Below the pieces are notes generated by a model. The model saw only the letters and a list, made by a program, of their open reading frames with translations, was not told the DNA's origin and ran no database searches. A program made the position numbers and the translations under genes. From Pteria penguin (Eukaryota > Mollusca > Bivalvia > Pterioida > Pteriidae), in contig CM068592.1 of NCBI GenBank assembly GCA_035048485.1, forward strand, positions 37,146,001 through 37,210,000: a stretch of DNA of 64,000 nt. The letters run 5' to 3'. Below, in pieces: positions 27,301 through 35,920 of the stretch (its first letter is position 1; every line of letters begins with the position of its first letter).

Positions 27301-28285
27301 ATTCATGTCTATGATAAAACTTTTTAGATATTAGGCATATACCTGTTTGTATCTTTCTAAATATGAGTGTATACCAGTATACTTGTCTATTATCTCACTT
27401 TCTGGATTTCGGCTGAATGAGTATATTAGTATGGGATGTAGCAATGGATATGAGAAATTTCTTAAGGGTTGTCGAAAAAAAAAAATAATTCAGAATAACA
27501 CCTATCATTAAGATATTGAGTCATATATCCTGTTTTACATATCTGTATTACTTACCTCATCCCTCACATTAACGTCTGCTCCAGATTGTAATAAAGGCAA
27601 TATTTCTTCCCTTTTCACTTTCTTTGACATCAAAATGTTCATTACCTTTATGCCATTGATCTATGACAAAGAGAAAATAACTTAAGTATAATAAAGCATA
27701 CGTAATTAAAATGGACTTTGTTATAAGGTATATACATATAGAGTTAACTCTGTAATAATATCTCTGGAGACAATACTATGTAATATCGTTGATTGATTGA
27801 TGATTCTTTTACGTCACTCCACGATTATTTCAAGTACATAGTAACGACATGTGCTTGGTGCATTGCATACAAATTAAGGCCTTTGCAATCGACCCACCCG
27901 AAGCAGTCAGGGATTTTTTACGTGCCCCGCCTACCGTGACATGGGACCTCGGTTTTCACTGTCTCATTCAAAAGACAGAACACCGGTGTGACCAGGACGG
28001 GAGTCAAACCGGGGACCCTCGATCACAAGCACCTTATCCACTACTGTCACCGCCACCAGTTCCGTGCGGCGTGAAAAAATGCTTTTAGTTTGTCGTATTC
28101 ACTTTTATTCAAATATTGACTACATCTTTGTATCAAAGTAGCCGAATCGTAAGGCGAACCGAGTAAAATTTACAGAAATATACCTTGTTGAACCCCAGAA
28201 CACAAAAATGGGAATAGGAATTCCCATGTAACGTTACGGCTTCCATCTTGGATAGATTTTGGAAGTGTTCAATGTAATTAAACAT
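9131..28285 (-). CDS. Gene A: ankyrin repeat-ZU5-UPA-death domain protein (14 exons)
   Basis: Assembled as complement(join(9131..9387,10118..10246,10916..11144,12718..12985,14178..14452,15512..15700,17383..17562,18061..18217,21650..21750,22094..22192,23123..23221,26108..26206,27556..27660,28184..28285)). All junctions are GT/AG, every phase agrees, and the total of 2289 nt gives 762 residues plus TAA. Approximate layout: ankyrin repeats 55-170, basic/acidic linker 170-200, a segment of unknown fold 200-340, ZU5 350-470, UPA 470-600, linker, death domain 680-762. By family knowledge, ZU5-UPA-death is the module of UNC5, PIDD and ankyrins: ZU5 and UPA pack together and the death domain recruits partners. 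Ankyrin repeats ahead of it recall ankyrins, but these have about 24 repeats and two ZU5 domains, so this is not an ankyrin orthologue. No signal peptide or membrane span is seen, so a cytosolic adaptor is inferred. The first exon is the least certain part. Confidence 0.85.
9673..9830 (+). repeat. Dispersed repeat R1, copy 3 (short)
   Basis: Carries 'aggtgtggctagctaaacag' to 'gccatagtcatgtgacacca' and lacks the distal third. It sits in gene A's last intron, antisense to the gene. Confidence 0.8.
10118..10246 (-). CDS. Gene A exon 13: linker before the death domain
   Basis: 129 nt, phase 1 at the donor (ACAG|GTATGT), acceptor TGCTAG. Encodes a charged linker including IIKARRPSMFREVDDV and an acidic EMNDALKEFDKENT. 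No domain recognised; it joins UPA to the death domain. Confidence 0.8.
10545..10720 (+). repeat. Dispersed repeat R5, copy 1
   Basis: Begins 'accgtcctaagtcggtatcg' and continues through 'caatcaatatttctgtaatg' to 'tgaattctgccctacagcca'. Related copies lie at 13365 and 62590, with a tail-only copy near 48490-48570. Confidence 0.7.
10916..11144 (-). CDS. Gene A exon 12: end of UPA domain and linker
   Basis: 229 nt, donor GAAG|GTAAAT. The acceptor is taken at TTCCAGAG rather than TTCCAG, because only this keeps frame with exon 11. Encodes YKRLDLDMEVVNVG followed by alternating beta-type residues, then a proline/lysine-rich stretch (CLFKPPKEIKEIVQEK). Confidence 0.75.
11535..11795 (+). repeat. 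Dispersed repeat R1, copy 4
   Basis: Near full-length plus copy in the intron between exons 11 and 12, with both the distal 'ctttctacacaatattttt' side and the 'gtgacaccaattactttcgt' side. Confidence 0.8.
12718..12985 (-). CDS. Gene A exon 11: UPA domain
   Basis: 268 nt, acceptor TTTTTAG, donor CAAA|GTATGT. Contains KKIEFSIYLSIDPKKRGTFE and a following EHWKAKGYELQRW, a beta-rich pattern that directly follows ZU5, as UPA does in UNC5, PIDD and ankyrin. The UPA call rests on order and pattern, not on a profile search. Confidence 0.75.
13365..13530 (+). repeat. Dispersed repeat R5, copy 2
   Basis: Matches the 10545 copy: 'gaccgtcctaattcggtagc', 'caatcaatatttttgtaatg', then the 'ggtgacctctgatctacagc' tail. 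Confidence 0.7.
14178..14452 (-). CDS. Gene A exon 10: ZU5 domain, second half
   Basis: 275 nt, acceptor ATAAAG, donor TCAAT|GTAGGT. Encodes an acidic loop (VVETEDVNEDEESGP), the strand SGPILLTNVIDLSMSDG, a KPAID-like strand, then DDWEILEAKP and FAKFKVSHFSI. The closing 'FxVxHFS' is the usual end of a ZU5 domain. Confidence 0.85.
14735..15480. repeat. 32-bp minisatellite in the ZU5 intron
   Basis: About 23 diverged units of roughly 32 bp built on 'gggtattatccatatttat' plus 'atgagtaattact'. It ends about 30 bp before the donor of exon 9. Confidence 0.9.
15512..15700 (-). CDS. Gene A exon 9: ZU5 domain, first half
   Basis: 189 nt, phase 0 at both ends, acceptor ATTATAG, donor AAC|GTAAGT. Encodes QTQIDISLKLGRGNTQFAFA followed by AAIDIPEGTFEHAAEM. 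The 'I-D-I-PEGTF' strand-turn matches the ZU5 'LxIPxGAI' signature. Confidence 0.85.
16675..16700. repeat. (GA)n microsatellite
   Basis: About 13 GA units in the intron between exons 8 and 9. Confidence 0.9.
17383..17562 (-). CDS. Gene A exon 8: segment between ankyrin repeats and ZU5
   Basis: 180 nt, phase 0/0, acceptor AATAACAG, donor AAC|GTAAGA. Encodes EEQNPFSDMYECKTWNLSRN and a hydrophobic VVTLALIVEGMPG run. I do not recognise a domain. It could be a diverged first beta-sandwich, as in double-ZU5 proteins, but no signature residue is visible. Confidence 0.8.
17791..17817. repeat. Poly-A tract
   Basis: About 27 A in the intron between exons 7 and 8. Confidence 0.9.
18061..18217 (-). CDS. 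Gene A exon 7: unassigned beta-rich segment
   Basis: 157 nt, acceptor ATATTGCAG, donor CTTAAG|GTAACA. Encodes GISFEVACVKPGQDFKFKNL and later TPYFVYLSRLQSEY. The reading frame joins exactly to the 2-nt overhang of exon 6. No domain named. Confidence 0.8.
18407..20437. mobile_element. 2-kb non-autonomous element with GCTCACCTGAG inverted ends
   Basis: The left end reads 'acaagaggcccaagtgggcc' then 'atcgctcacctgag'. The right end reads 'ttggctcaggtgagct', so GCTCACCTGAG is inverted at the two ends. A GAC-rich stretch (20353-20390) precedes the right end. The interior contains a direct duplication offset by 816 bp (first block from 18744, second from 19560). No transposase is coded. I know such ends as very common in bivalve genomes. 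Confidence 0.75.
21250..21610. repeat. 15/30-bp degenerate tandem repeat
   Basis: Alternating 15-mers close to 'actagtccactaaat' and 'actaccacactaaat', giving a 30-bp dimer period. It ends about 40 bp from the donor of exon 6. Confidence 0.85.
21650..21750 (-). CDS. Gene A exon 6: charged helix after the ankyrin repeats
   Basis: 101 nt, acceptor ATTCAG, donor CATGG|GTAAGT (phase 2). Encodes TWTMKEEKNIRKEERDIL and FKRQLTRIPGF. Likely the capping helix of the ankyrin stack plus linker. Confidence 0.8.
22094..22192 (-). CDS. Gene A exon 5: ankyrin repeat
   Basis: Exactly 99 nt (33 codons), phase 0/0. Reads EGKVPLDFAVEGRHYNVVCM then LFMFGAEPTLMDW. The 'xG-x-x-PLDFA' start and 'xxxGAxP' end fit an ankyrin repeat. 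The donor is GTAGGC. Confidence 0.9.
22430..23010. repeat. 60-bp degenerate tandem repeat
   Basis: About nine to ten units of roughly 60 bp, each with a 'cgggcaacatagaggg'-like piece followed by 'cacagacccttggaggga'-like and 'gctaaaggtggt'-like pieces. Lies in the intron between two ankyrin exons. Confidence 0.85.
23123..23221 (-). CDS. Gene A exon 4: ankyrin repeat
   Basis: 99 nt, phase 0/0, acceptor GTTTTAG, donor TGG|GTAAGT. Reads NYHTPLHKAARRGHVDTVTA then LVAHGAQVDTRDW. It is a near-consensus ankyrin repeat (TPLHxAA, GHxDxVxxL, HGAxVDxRD). Confidence 0.95.
24930..25420 (+). pseudogene. 3' fragment of a reverse transcriptase, with tail
   Basis: A short open stretch, with a frame change, reads LSYGIYISHLVRFAGICTN and then ITFKLLTLGCRLYKNRKT. 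This parallels the 'AYGVFISQLIRYSRSC' and 'SVKLLNQGY' segment of the reverse transcriptase at 61-63 kb, so it is the C-terminal end of a related but distinct element. The remaining tail to about 25420 contains a hammerhead-like core at 25364-25403 (see findings). Only a decayed remnant; antisense to gene A. Confidence 0.6.
25500..25815 (+). repeat. Dispersed repeat R4, copy 1
   Basis: Matches 62272-62575 over the landmarks 'cctctgactgttaatcggga', 'cagagcacggtttactcat', 'ggattatttataaatgttta' and 'accagttaaccacaccat'. No coding capacity. Confidence 0.75.
26108..26206 (-). CDS. Gene A exon 3: ankyrin repeat
   Basis: 99 nt, phase 0/0, acceptor ATTTTAG, donor AAT|GTAAGT. Reads AGWYPLHFAALIGNIEIIND then LMDHGAKSNCYDN. 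Clear ankyrin repeat (G-W-x-PLHFAA, GN-x-x-I-x-x-L). Confidence 0.95.
26266..26815. mobile_element. hAT-like MITE with 8-bp target-site duplication
   Basis: The element spans 26274-26807 (534 bp). Its ends are CACAGGGCTTTCGGCTCG and its reverse complement, extended by a G/C run and 'aattataccaatataa' to an inverted repeat of about 58 bp. It is flanked by identical GTCTTACT at 26266-26273 and 26808-26815. The 8-bp duplication and CAGGG-type ends are characteristic of hAT elements. No transposase frame. Lies in the intron between the first two ankyrin exons. Confidence 0.85.
26888..27020. mobile_element. Short foldback element (about 130 bp)
   Basis: The left arm 'aaggcgaaatccaaatcgaa' with 'gctgccttcaggtaggtc' is mirrored by 'gacctacctgaaggcagc' and 'agatttggatttcacctt'. 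The arms are about 45 bp with a roughly 40-bp loop. No flanking duplication identified with confidence. Confidence 0.7.
27556..27660 (-). CDS. Gene A exon 2: start of the ankyrin stack
   Basis: 105 nt, phase 0/0, acceptor GTCATAG, donor GATGAG|GTAAGT. Encodes INGIKVMNILMSKKVKREE followed by ILPLLQSGADVNVRDE. The second half is the C-terminal helix and loop of an ankyrin repeat (LLxSGADVNxRD), so the first repeat is incomplete or diverged at its start. Confidence 0.9.
27860..28060 (-). repeat. Dispersed repeat with tRNA-like segment
   Basis: GC-richer block with 'catgggacctcggttttcac' and 'gggagtcaaaccggggaccc'. In reverse the latter resembles a B-box (GGTTTGACTCCC). The sequence 'gccaccagttccgtgcg' recurs inverted at about 29670-29690. 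Probably an old SINE-like repeat; single clear copy here. Confidence 0.45.
28184..28285 (-). CDS. Gene A exon 1 (candidate start exon)
   Basis: Open frame of 34 codons from ATG (28285) to the donor CAAG|GTATAT, phase 0, which joins exon 2 in frame. It reads MFNYIEHFQNLSK, then a second in-frame ATG at 28246 in better context (CCAAGATGG). An in-frame TAA lies upstream, so the frame cannot extend without splicing. The evidence is phase and an open frame only; the real first exon could lie further right. Confidence 0.45.
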
Positions 28286-29709
28286 TGTGTCAAGGTAATT
28301 AAAACATGTATATGTCTTGATTAAAATCGCTTACAGAAATATGAAGTATCATTGGAAAGCAGATGTTATAAATATCAGTCATATACCTGTACAACTATTA
28401 AAGGAAAATGAAAAGAAAACTATTTTCTGTAATGTTACAATGAGTCGAATTACAAGCTAAATGCCGGTTATGTGTTACATGACATGTATATAGTGTGTTT
28501 TAAAGGGGAATCTGCCTGTTGTTTGTACTACTCCAATTATCATGAACATTTGTCTCTTATTTTATCTATCCATACTGTACATATACGTTTTATTTTAAGT
28601 AATGAACAAAACGATTTAGAATATCAATTTCAGTGTGAAAATATGTATTTAATTATTTTAGATCCATTCTAAGCCATCCAGAAATTAAGATTTCCAAAAA
28701 AATCATGTTACTTTGTTGCTACTTGGTTATGTTCCGTCGGATAGTCACGAAATAAAATAATAATGAAAATAATAAACATAAAATAATAATAATGATAAAG
28801 AGCAAATGAGAAGGGTATACTTTTTAAAAAAATTTATTTAAAACATGAAATTCGAATTTCCAACAGCGCATAAAACCACAAAACGCTATAGGGAGCTGTT
28901 ATCAGAGCGCAACGGTCACACGAGAGATATGCGCGATATGTGTCGTATACTACTGACCGGAACACATAATGATCGATAGATCGGGGACATATTGTTTCTG
29001 TCATATGTCTGTCGTCAACTTTAATCTTTACCTTAATTTTTGAACCGTGAAGGAGTAGAAACTTTATATTTGACATGCGTTCTCAACTAATAAAGCCCTT
29101 CCAAATGACACCAAGGTCGATGAGCTTGTGATCTTGGAAATGACCTTTATGCTAATAATAATTTTTTGCACAGCTTGTTTTTATAAACTTATTTGTTTCT
29201 TTTTATTTTATTTATCTATTTATTTCTTTTAAGTTTAATGTATTTATTTTGTCACATGGCTGCTCTTGTCTAGGATTTTTTTATAGTACTATTGTTAATT
29301 TTAACGCTGCCGAAGTTTATTAATTTGCGTGAAGGCAAATTCCAGACTTTATACCCCTTTATTAAATGCAGGTTCCAATTTCCTTACAAACAATTTAACT
29401 GCTGTAATCTTCATTTTTAAAGCCCCGTATTTGATTTTGGAATGATCCGTTTGGACGTCATAGCGCGCGCCATAAGAACTAGGTGGCCGTCATGTCGTAT
29501 AGTTACTATGGGAATGAGCCCACCCAAAACATATTCTGCAGAATATATCTTATATGTAGCTATTATATAAGGTAGGAATGTTAATTTCTTTTTACTCGAT
29601 GAAACTGATATGTTTGTCATACTTTGTGACTGATATATTTAAAGATATGACAATAAAAGAAATTTTGCCGGCGCACGGAACTGGTGGCGAGGACAGTAGG
29701 CCACACCGG

Positions 29710-32700
29710 CCTGTGTAATATCGTATGTATAGAATACACACTGTAATAGGGTATCTACAGAAAACACACTGTAATACGGTATGTACAGAATACACACTGT
29801 AATAGGGTATGTATAGAATACAGACTGTAATAGGGTATGTACAGAATACACACTGTAATAGGGTATGTATAGAATACACACTGTCATAGCGTATGTATAG
29901 AATACACACTATAATAGGGTATGTACAGAATACACACTGTAATAGGGTATGTATAGAATACACACTGTAATAGGGTATGTACAGAATACACACTGTAATA
30001 GGGTATGTACAAAATACACACTGTAATAGTGTATGTATAGAATACACACTGTAATAGGTTATGTAAAGAATACACACTGTAATAGGGTATGTATAGAATA
30101 CACACTGTAATAGGGTATGTAACGAATACACACTGTAATAGGGTATGTACACAATACACACTGTAATAGGGTATGTATAGAATAGATACTGTAATAGGGT
30201 ATGTATAGAATACACACTGTAACAGCGTTTGTACAGAATACAGACTGTAATAGGGTATGTATAAAATACACACTGTAATAGGGTATGTATAGAATACACA
30301 CTATAATAGGGTATGTACAGAATACACACTGTAATAGGGTATGTAGAGAATACACACTGTAATCGGGTATGTACAGAATACACACTGTAATAGGGTATGT
30401 ACAGAATACACATTGCAATAGGGTATGTATAGAATACACACTGTAATAGGGTATATATAGAATACACACTGTAATAGGGTATGTACAGAATACACACTGT
30501 AATAGGGTATGTACAGAATACACACTGTAATAGGGTATGTATAGAATACACACTGTAATAGGGTATGTATAGACTACACACTGTAATAGGGTATGTATAG
30601 AATACACACTGTAATAGGGTATTTATGAAATACACACTTTAATAGGGTATGTATAGAATACACACTGTAATAGGGTATGTACAGAATACACACTGTAATA
30701 GGGTATGTACAGAATACACACTGTAATAGGGTATGTACAGAATGCACACTGTAATCGCGTATGTATAGAATGCACACTGTAATAGGGTATGTATAGAATA
30801 CACACTGTAATAGGGTATGTACAGAATACACACTGTAATAGGGTATGTACAGAATACACACTGTAATAGGGTATGTATAGAATACACACTGTAATAGGGT
30901 ATGTACAGAATACACACTGTAATAGGGTATGTATAGAATACACACTGTAATAGCGTATGTATAAAATACAAACTGTAATAGGGTATGTACAGAATAAACA
31001 CTGTAATAGGGTATGTACAGAATACACACTGTAATAGGGTATGTATAGAATACACGCTTTAATAGGGTATGTACGGAATACACACTGTAATAGGGTATGT
31101 ATAGAATACACACTGTAATAGGGTATGTATAGACTACACACTGTAATAGGGTATGTATAGAATACACACTGTAATAGGGTATTTATGAAATACACACTTT
31201 AATAGGGTATGTATAGAATACACACTGTAATAGGGTATGTACAGAATACACACTGTAATAGGGTATGTATAGAATACACACTATAATAGGGTATGTATAG
31301 AATACACACTGTAATAGGGTATGTATACAATACACACTGTGATAAGGTATGTACAGAATACACACTGTAATAAGGTATGTACAGAATACACACTGTAATA
31401 GGGTATGTATAGAATACACACTGTAATAAGGTATGTATAGAATACACACTGTAATAGGGTATGTATAGAATACACACTGTGATAAGGTATGTACAGAATA
31501 CAGTCTGTAATAGGGTATGTACAGAATACACACTGTAATAGGGTATGTACAGAATACACACTGTAATAGGGTAAGTATAGAATACACACTGTAATAGGGT
31601 ACGTATAGAATACACACTGTAATAGGGTATGTATAGAATACACACTGTGATAGGGTATGTATACAATAAACACTATAATAGGGTATGTGCAGAATACACA
31701 CTGTAATAGGGTATGTACAGAATACACACTGTAATAGGGTATGTACAGAATACACACTGTAATAGGGTATGTACAGAATACACACTGTGATAGGGTATGT
31801 ATAGAATACACACTGTAATAGGGTATGTACAGAATACACACTGTAATAGGGTATGTACAGAATGCACACTGTAATCGCGTATGTATAGAATGCACACTGT
31901 AATAGGGTATGTATAGAATACACACTGTAATAGGGTATGTACAGAATACACACTGTAATAGGGTATGTATACAATACACACTGTAATAGGGTATGTATAG
32001 AATACACACTGTAATAGGGCATGTATAGAATACACACTGTAATAGGGTATGTACAGAATACACACTGTAATAGCATATGTACAGAATACACACTGTAATA
32101 GCGTATGTATAGAATACACACTGTAATAGGGTATGTACAGAATACACACTGTGATAAGGTATGTACAGAATACACTCTGTAATAGGGTATGTACAGAATA
32201 CACACTGTAATAGGGTATGTACAGAATACACACTGTAATAGGGTAAGTATAGAATACACACTGTAATAGGGTACGTATAGAATACACACTGTAATAGGGT
32301 ATGTATAGAATACACACTGTGATAGGGTATGTATACAATAAACACTATAATAGGGTATGTGCAGAATACACACTGTAATAGGGTATGTACAGAATACACA
32401 CTGTAATAGGGTATGTACAGAATACACACTGTAATAGGGTATGTACAGAATACACACTGTAATAGGGTATGTACAGAATACACACTGTAATAGGGTATGT
32501 ACAGAATACACACTGTAATAGGGTATGTATAGAATACACACTGTAATAGGGTATGTACAGAATACACACTGTAATAGGGTATGTACAGAATGCACACTGT
32601 AATCGCGTATGTATAGAATCCACACTGTAATAGGGTATGTATAGAATACACACTGTAATAGGGTATGTACAGAATACACACTGTAATAGGGTATGTATAG

Positions 32701-33935
32701 AATACACACTGTAATAGGGTATGTATAGAATACACACTGTAATAGGGCATGTATAGAATACACACTGTAATAGGTATGTACAGAATACACACTGTAATAG
32801 CATATGTACCGAATACACACTGTAATAGCGTATGTATAGAATACACACTGTAATAGGGTATGTACAGAATACACACTGTGATAGGGTATGTATAGAATAC
32901 ATACTGTATTAGGGTGTGTATAGAATACACACTGAAATAGGGCATGTATAGAATACACACTGTAATAGGGTATGTACAGAATACACACTGTAATAGGGTA
33001 TGTATAGAATACACACTGTAATAGGGTATGTACAGAATACACACTGTAATAGGGTATGTGCAGAATACACACTGTAATAGGGTATGTACAGAATACACAC
33101 TGTAATAGGGTATGTATAGAATACACGCTTTAATAGGGTATGTACAGAATACACACTGTAATAGGGTATGTACAGAATACACACTGTAATAGGGTATGTA
33201 CAGAATACACACGGTAATAGGGTATGTACAGAATACACACTGTAATAGGGTATGTACAGAATACACACTGTAATAGGGTATGTATAGAATACACACTGTA
33301 ATAGGGTATGTACAGAATACACACTGTAATAGGGTATGTACAGAATGCACACTGTAATAGCGTATGTATAGAATGCACACTGTAATAGGGTATGTATAGA
33401 ATACACACTGTAATAGGGTATGTACAGAATACACACTTTAATAGGGTATGTATAGAATACACACTGTAATAGGGTATGTATAGAATACACACTGTAATAG
33501 GGTATGTATAGATTACACACTGTGATAGGGTATGTACAGATTACACACTGTAATAGGGTATGTATAGAATACACACTGTAATAGGGTATGTATAGAATAC
33601 ACACTATAATATGGTATGTATAGAATACACACTGTAATAGGGTATGTATAGAATAGACACTGTAATAGGGTATGTATAGAATACACACTATAAAAGGATA
33701 TGTATAGAATACACACTGTAATAGGGTGTGTATAGTTTACACACTGTGATAGGGTATGTACAGATTACACACTGTAATAGGGTATGTACAGATTACACAG
33801 TGTAATAGGGTATGTATGGAATATTCACTGTAATAGGGTATGTACAGAATACACACTGTAATAGGGTATGTGTGGAATATTCATTGTAATAGGGTATGTA
33901 AAAAGTATACTCCGTAATAATGTAACAATATAAAA
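29710..33935. repeat. 28-bp minisatellite, about 150 units
   Basis: Array of 28-bp units of the form 'gggtatgtaYagaatacaca' plus 'ctgtaata', where Y alternates c/t. Rare variants recur at exact multiples of 28 bp, showing internal block duplications. The minus strand lacks stops in all three frames, giving spurious proteins of up to 717 codons. One unit near 32772 is shortened. Confidence 0.97.
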
Positions 33936-35150
33936 TAGCATGATACCATGTGATATCGTAAATATGAGAAATCTGCAATAGTATATGGAAAACAAACACT
34001 GTAATAGCGTATATATAGAATACACACTGTAACAGGGATTACATAGAATACATTCTGTAATGGGAAATGTATAGACTACCCTCTGTAATAGGGTTTCAGA
34101 ATATACATTCTGAATTGCATATGTATAGAATGCACTCTGTAATGACGTCTTTTATTCAAACACTTGAATAGCGTGTGTATAGAGTACGCGCTGTATTAGC
34201 GTGTATGTAGAGTATACTCTGTAACAGGGTATGTATAGAGTATATTCTGTAATAATGTATGTTTAGAATATACTTTGTAATATCGTATATACAGAAAATA
34301 CTCTGTATAGAACTCTGTAATAATGTATGTATAGAGTACACTCTGTAATAATGTATGTATATAGGATACTCTGTAATAATGGAGCTCTGTAGCAATGTGT
34401 ATATATAGCATACCATGTAACAGCGTATGTATAGAGTATACTCTGTAATATCGTATATAAAGAATATACTGTGCAATTTTGTATGTATAAAGTATACTCT
34501 GTAATAATGTATGCATAGAGTATACTCTGTAATAGCGTAAGCATATAGTATACTGTGCAATATTGTATGTATAGAATATACTCTGTAATCATATATGTTT
34601 AGAACTCTGTTATAATGTATTATCTAATAATATCTAATAATGTATGTATAGAGTATACTCTGTAATAAGGTATGTAAAGAAAATGCTCTGTCATAATGTA
34701 TGTAGAGTACACTCTGAAATAATGTATGTATATAAGATACTCTGTAATAAGGTATGTACAGAACTCTGTAGCAATGTATATATTTGGTATACTCTGTAAC
34801 AGCGTATGTAGAGTGTATGCTCTGTAATATCGTATATATAGAAAATACTGTGTAATAATGTATAAATATAATATACTCTGTAATAATGTATGCATATAGT
34901 ATACTCTGTAACAGCGTATGTATAGATACTGTGCAATAACGTATGTATAGAATATACTCTGTAATAATGTATGTATAGAGTATACTCTGTAACAGCGTAT
35001 GTATAGATTATACTCTGTAATATCGTATATACAGAATATACGCTGTAACAATGTATGTACAGAGTATACTCTGTAATAATGTATGTATAGAGTAAAGTCT
35101 GTAATAACGTATGTATAGAATATACACTGTATTAATGCAAGTATAGACAA
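33936..35150. repeat. Diverged continuation of the 28-bp array
   Basis: Units drift to 'aatgtatgtatagagtatac' plus 'tctgtaat', with many substitutions and indels. Consistent with the old, unhomogenised edge of the array. Confidence 0.85.
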
Positions 35151-35364
35151 TATACTACATAGATATGGATCAACCAAACCGTACTTTCACTGACTTGTAC
35201 CCTTTATAACACGCATTTATGTGATATTCAGTACATTTATAAAATATGCAATACAACGACCAAATATACACTACTAATTAAGTATATAAGTTAAATCATA
35301 AGAAATAATAAAGTCTATTGATCTCATTAAACTTATTATCTGACTAAGTATCGGACTCACTTAC

Positions 35365-35912
35365 TTATAAAGATTTTCAATAGTTACCCGATTTGTATTT
35401 GAATCTGTACCCTCTACAGTAGCTTTTCCTTGTGCCATATCTGCTTGTGGATGCACCTTATTTTTTGCATTTTTCTTCCCGGTCACTTGACTTTTTTCTT
35501 TCTCCGTCGGTTCTGAGATCCTTTTCTTTTGCTCATCGTCAGCTTTTGTAATATCAGCACTTATATCATTGACATCACTCCTGGATGTCTTTCTGTTTTG
35601 CCGTCTGTCAGCGCCATCTTTGTTTGTATCGTCCAACTTCTCTGAATTTTCACTGAATTCTTCCAGTTGCAACTTGACATTTTTGTCCTTGTTATCATCT
35701 GATGTATTGTTTGTTACATTTGCATTGGTTCTGTCTATCTCTTCACCAACTTTGTTGTCTCTGACCTCATTTGATGTTTCTGTTCTTGTTACACTTTCAT
35801 TAGTATCAGTTGGATTGGCGACAGTTTTTTCTTTGTTGTTTTCAGCAGTATCATTTTCTGTTAAATCTGTTGCACCTGGATTATCTCCAGTGCCGTCAAC
35901 GTGTTCAGACAT
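35365..35912 (-). CDS. Acidic low-complexity coding exon starting with ATG
   Basis: 182 codons from MSEHVDGTGDNPGATDLTEN to the donor TATAA|GTAAGT, phase 2. An acceptor (CATTTACAG) lies 8 nt before the ATG, so the 5' UTR is spliced. The protein is rich in D, E, K, N, T and S with no hydrophobic core, so it is predicted disordered; no domain recognised. It is either a distal 5' exon of gene A, which would need one unseen exon of 3n+1 nt because the phases do not match exons 1 or 2, or the first coding exon of another gene. Confidence 0.6.
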
Positions 35913-35920
35913 TATTTATT

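Noticed and set aside
28834..29076. 80-codon minus frame upstream of the gene A start
   Set aside because: No phase-compatible splice sites to gene A and no domain; possibly part of an old repeat.
29592..34560. Open frames of up to 717 codons on the minus strand with CILYIPYYSVYSVHTLLQCV-type repeats
   Set aside because: The 28-bp unit has no stop in any minus-strand frame, so all three frames stay open and give the same 28-residue period. There is no codon bias, splice structure or non-repeat domain.
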